IMG/VR virus record: IMGVR_UViG_3300030104_004394
Location: 1-41,362 of that record
Strand: one strand, 5' to 3'
Source: a virus
DNA length: 41,362 nucleotides
Below the pieces are notes generated by a model. The model was not told the DNA's origin. It saw only the letters and a list, made by a program, of their open reading frames with translations, and made no database searches. The position numbers and the translations under genes were made by a program. Below are positions 38,783-41,362 of the stretch, piece by piece. Numbering within the stretch: position 1 is the stretch's first letter; each line of letters opens with the position of its first letter.

Positions 38783-40143
38783 TAACTACCGCCTTTTTCT
38801 GCTTTTAATATTTTTAAATAATTAGAAAGAAAATCAACAACACCTTGTTCTGTGTCCGGATAACCATTAAGTTTAGCTAACGAATACCAAGTTTTATTTG
38901 TTTCTCGATCAGTAATACCTACTTCAGTAAAGTTTACAAGTGCTTCGCCAATAACAGTTATTTCTCTTTGAATATTAAATTTATTTTTTCCAGGTGCATA
39001 TAAAGATACATTTTTAATTTGTGCATTTTCATATTTATTAACTATGTCTTGTCTTAATTCTACTAAGTATTGTTTCTTTTCAAGTAGCGTAGCATTATCA
39101 TTTAATTTTAACCATTCTCTTGCACGCTGTTCATATTCGTCAGCTGACGCATCTGCTAGTTGTTTACCTTCAGTTCCACCTTTACTTTTAAGTGGATCCC
39201 AAAAACTTAATCTTAATGTTTTTTCTTCTTGGTCATACCATTCAACTACATCATTATCTTCTGCTACTTTATTTACAGCGTTGTCATGTTGTATTTGTTC
39301 TACTACTAATTTTTGTTTTAAATCATTAATTTCTTCTACATTTTTACCAGTAACTACCATTGAACCATTAGCTCTTTTAAAATTAATTAATTCATCTACT
39401 AGTTCAATAGCTGTCTCGTAATCAGAACTTGCATCACCTTTAATAGTTAATGCTGCAATTTTATTTTTGTAAGCTTGAATAACTGAACCATTAAAATCTT
39501 CTTTAGTTAAAAATCTACTTAAATTAGTTTTAACATCTAATTCTGCTATTTTAGCTTTAACATCTCCATTGCCAATAGTAGCTTCAATAATTTCAATAAC
39601 GTTATTTTTACCTTTAGTTTTTAATTTGGTAGCATTAGCTTGTGCATAGCTTGCACCTAAGTTAGCATTAGTACCTTTAATAAAGCCTTCTAAACCTTTT
39701 AAATAAAAATTAGATTGATTTTTGTTTGCTTCTAAATATTTAGAGTCAAACTCTGAGGACCAGGCTTGAAATAATGAGCCATCAAAATCATCATTTTCTA
39801 CATTTTCTGCCCACCATTCATTATAAGCAATCGCTTTTGAAGTTTGAAATTCTGCCCCTGCATTTTGTCCTTTAATATTATCGTATACTGAAATCCAAAA
39901 TTCTGATTGAGTTCCATCTAATTTACCGCTATCAACACCTTCTTGATAAGATTTTAAGTTATCTAATCTTGCAGCTTTTTCTGCTTCTTGTGTTGTTTTT
40001 TCTGTAATTTTTTCACCTTTAGCTCTGGCTAATGTATCAAAACCTTTAGCAAAAGTATTTAATCCATCAACTAAAGCTGCAGCTTCGCTGTCTGAAGAAA
40101 CTCTTTGTGAGCCTATAAAACCTGATTGATATTTAATAGCCAT
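38782..40143 (-). CDS. 15: Internal virion protein (T7 gp15-like)
   Basis: This 453-aa protein is much shorter than T7 gp15 (747 aa). It is soluble and helical (FAKGFDTLARAKGEKITEKT, YLEANKNQSNFYLKGLEGFI, then LDVKTNLSRFLTKEDF). Its start (SGFIGSQRVSSDSEAAALVDGL) and its place between gp14 and gp16 support the call. In T7 the protein forms the middle ring of the core and the ejection channel. It overlaps its neighbours by one base on both sides. Confidence 0.82.
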   Translation of the reverse strand: MAIKYQSGFIGSQRVSSDSEAAALVDGLNTFAKGFDTLARAKGEKITEKTTQEAEKAARLDNLKSYQEGVDSGKLDGTQSEFWISVYDNIKGQNAGAEFQTSKAIAYNEWWAENVENDDFDGSLFQAWSSEFDSKYLEANKNQSNFYLKGLEGFIKGTNANLGASYAQANATKLKTKGKNNVIEIIEATIGNGDVKAKIAELDVKTNLSRFLTKEDFNGSVIQAYKNKIAALTIKGDASSDYETAIELVDELINFKRANGSMVVTGKNVEEINDLKQKLVVEQIQHDNAVNKVAEDNDVVEWYDQEEKTLRLSFWDPLKSKGGTEGKQLADASADEYEQRAREWLKLNDNATLLEKKQYLVELRQDIVNKYENAQIKNVSLYAPGKNKFNIQREITVIGEALVNFTEVGITDRETNKTWYSLAKLNGYPDTEQGVVDFLSNYLKILKAEKGGS

Positions 40144-40676
40144 TATGTTTGTCCGTAATAACCGCTTTCATATTTACCGTAACTATCCGCACCGGCACCA
40201 GCGATTTTAAGAGCCATAGCAGTTTTACTTGGCATGACAGGTTGTTTAAGAGATGCATAAGATTTTTCCATAGCTTTATAAGCATCACTGTAACCAAATA
40301 TTGTTTGAGTATTTATATCTTCAACTGCTGCTTTCTGATTTAAGAACTCAGATTGGTACTCGTAACCAATGTCTCTTAACACAGCATTAATATTTGCATT
40401 ACCTTTTTCAAGTCCTGCTAAATAACCTTCGCTTTGTTTTTTAATTAATTCTGTTTCTTTTTCTTCTTTAGCTATAGCAATTTCTTTTTCTTTTTGTTGT
40501 TGTTCAATATCTAACTTGCCTAAGTCTGACAAATAAGCTATTTGAGATGACTTTCTAGCTTTATCGTTATTTTCTTTTTGTAAACGATACCTATCTTTAG
40601 CGTCGTCATATTCAGCTTTTGCTGATATTGTTTGAATAGCAAAGTTAGTTACTGCTAAGGCTGTTGGATTACACAT
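40143..40676 (-). CDS. 14: Internal virion protein (T7 gp14-like)
   Basis: This 177-aa protein (T7 gp14: 196 aa) starts MCNPTALAVTNFAIQTISAK, typical of the T7 gp14 group. A long charged helix follows (KQSSQIAYLSDLGK-type region with EQQQKEKEIAIAKEEKETEL), then NAVLRDIGYEYQSEFLNQKA. In T7 it goes into the outer membrane at ejection and starts the channel. Its start overlaps the gp13-like gene end. Confidence 0.87.
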   Translation of the reverse strand: MCNPTALAVTNFAIQTISAKAEYDDAKDRYRLQKENNDKARKSSQIAYLSDLGKLDIEQQQKEKEIAIAKEEKETELIKKQSEGYLAGLEKGNANINAVLRDIGYEYQSEFLNQKAAVEDINTQTIFGYSDAYKAMEKSYASLKQPVMPSKTAMALKIAGAGADSYGKYESGYYGQT

Positions 40677-41196
40677 TATTATTTTTTCTTTCCCTTGATA
40701 TTAATATAAAATTTTTATTTTTAAGTCCGATTTTAACTTTTTTAATTGCTTTAAAACCACATAGTTGCAACCATTTTAAAGACAACCAGTTTTTTTCATA
40801 AACATAATTATAAATAACTTCATAGTCTTGTTGCAATATGTCTAACCAATACTTACTTTCTGTATAAAAACGTCTTGGAAATTTTTTAAGTTCTTCAGAA
40901 CAAAGCAACCAAATAACTCCATGACCTTTAGTTTTTAAACAATCACTTACACCAAACATTGCATAAACATAACCATCGTCATCTACAATTGAATAATTAA
41001 TATTGTTAGGTGTTTGAAACGCCGACATTAAAGCAGCTAAAGGTATTGTATTATGCGAATATTTAATTTCTAATTTATCTAATTTTCTTACATGCTGCGC
41101 TAATACTATTGCGTCTTCTAGTATAGCTTTGCGAACAAACGGTACTGCATTATGCACGTGCAGATCTTCTGTAATAAAACCCTTCCATTTCTGCAC
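40669..41196 (-). CDS. 13: T7 gp13-like protein (DUF2833; GNAT-like appearance)
   Basis: This 175-aa protein uses GTG at 41196 (first residues MQKWKGFITEDLHVHNAVPF), 47 bases inside the end of gene 12. The middle VYAMFGVSDCLKTKGHGVIWLLCSEELKKFPRRFY and the end NWLSLKWLQLCGFKAIKK are typical of the gp13/DUF2833 group, which looks like acetyltransferases of the GNAT kind. In T7, gp13 is needed for proper core assembly but is not part of the mature particle. It follows gene 12 and precedes gene 14, as in T7. Confidence 0.87.
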   Translation of the reverse strand: MQKWKGFITEDLHVHNAVPFVRKAILEDAIVLAQHVRKLDKLEIKYSHNTIPLAALMSAFQTPNNINYSIVDDDGYVYAMFGVSDCLKTKGHGVIWLLCSEELKKFPRRFYTESKYWLDILQQDYEVIYNYVYEKNWLSLKWLQLCGFKAIKKVKIGLKNKNFILISRERKNNNV

Positions 41197-41362
41197 CTAC
41201 AATATTAGCTGGTAAATAAGAAGAAGTTTTTAATGTTACAGAGTGTTGTGTATTTTGTGCTTGTACAGGTATTCTAAATGTACCTGTTGTAATAACTGGA
41301 TTACCAATAATAGAAGTTGAGTTATCAATAATATATCCATTAAATGAATAAGTTTTATCTGT
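41150..41362 (-). CDS. 12: Tail tubular protein B, C-terminal end of the gene cut at the window edge
   Basis: This is the continuation of the gene that starts at 2329. The frame reads TDKTYSFNGYIIDNSTSIIG, then TFRIPVQAQNTQHSVTLKTS, then YLPANIVGAEMEGFYYRRSA and stops at 41150. The first 100 bases of this piece repeat positions 1-100, so only 41150-41262 is new. The last codons overlap the gp13 gene. Confidence 0.92.
   Translation of the reverse strand, partial: TDKTYSFNGYIIDNSTSIIGNPVITTGTFRIPVQAQNTQHSVTLKTSSYLPANIVGAEMEGFYYRRSARA
41263..41362. repeat. Terminal overlap of a circular contig (right copy)
   Basis: This copy equals positions 1-100 with one difference (T at 41264 for C at 2). 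It should be removed once when the genome is closed, giving about 41.26 kb. Confidence 0.9.

Overview
The window looks like one complete or near-complete genome of a T7-like podophage (Autographiviridae-type) of the integrase-carrying pelagiphage kind (HTVC011P/HTVC019P-like phages of SAR11). The reasons are: very AT-rich DNA; a single-subunit RNA polymerase; T7 gene order (2.5, 3, 3.5, 4, 5, 6, 8, 9, 10, 11, 12, 13-17, 18, 19); a tyrosine integrase next to a tRNA-Leu gene; and marine-phage tail proteins. The assignment to a SAR11 host is inference. Every protein gene I accept is on the minus strand; only the tRNA is on the plus strand. The first and last 100 bases are the same sequence except for one synonymous base, and gene 12 runs across the join, so the window is a circularly permuted contig cut inside gene 12.

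Read in the direction of transcription (falling coordinates), the biological left end probably lies at about 23.3-24.0 kb. This is a repeat-rich, mostly non-coding stretch between the terminase end and the early genes. Next comes an early block (23.3-19.4 kb) of small unrecognised proteins, with shared leader elements, hairpins and a strong terminator. A lysogeny module follows (19.74-18.2 kb): a MarR-like winged-helix gene, an intact tRNA-Leu(UAA) that probably contains attP, and the integrase. RNA polymerase then leads the replication block (18.1-7.0 kb): SSB, endonuclease I, a degenerate gp3.5, a nucleotide cassette, primase-helicase, DNA polymerase, an HNH protein and the 5'-3' exonuclease. 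Virion genes run from 6.7 kb through the join to 28.9 kb (portal, scaffold, capsid, tail tubes, internal core, fibre and three modular adhesin-like proteins). Lysis and packaging genes end the order at 24.0 kb.

The most interesting part is the nucleotide cassette at 12.1-14.25 kb: dNMP kinase, DUF1599 protein, a ThyA-fold enzyme and a MazG-like pyrophosphatase. The ThyA-fold enzyme has Asp where thymidylate synthases have the dUMP-selecting Asn. That swap is the hallmark of dCMP hydroxymethylases and methylases, and the neighbours match the other steps of a T4-type modified-cytosine pathway. I infer that this phage may make 5-hydroxymethyl- or 5-methyl-dCMP. Other notable signals are a gp3.5 that has lost its zinc ligands, a possible three-way-junction RNA ahead of the primase gene, a 17-bp motif present three times in the early region, a duplicated early leader, and paired hairpins with a compensatory base change.
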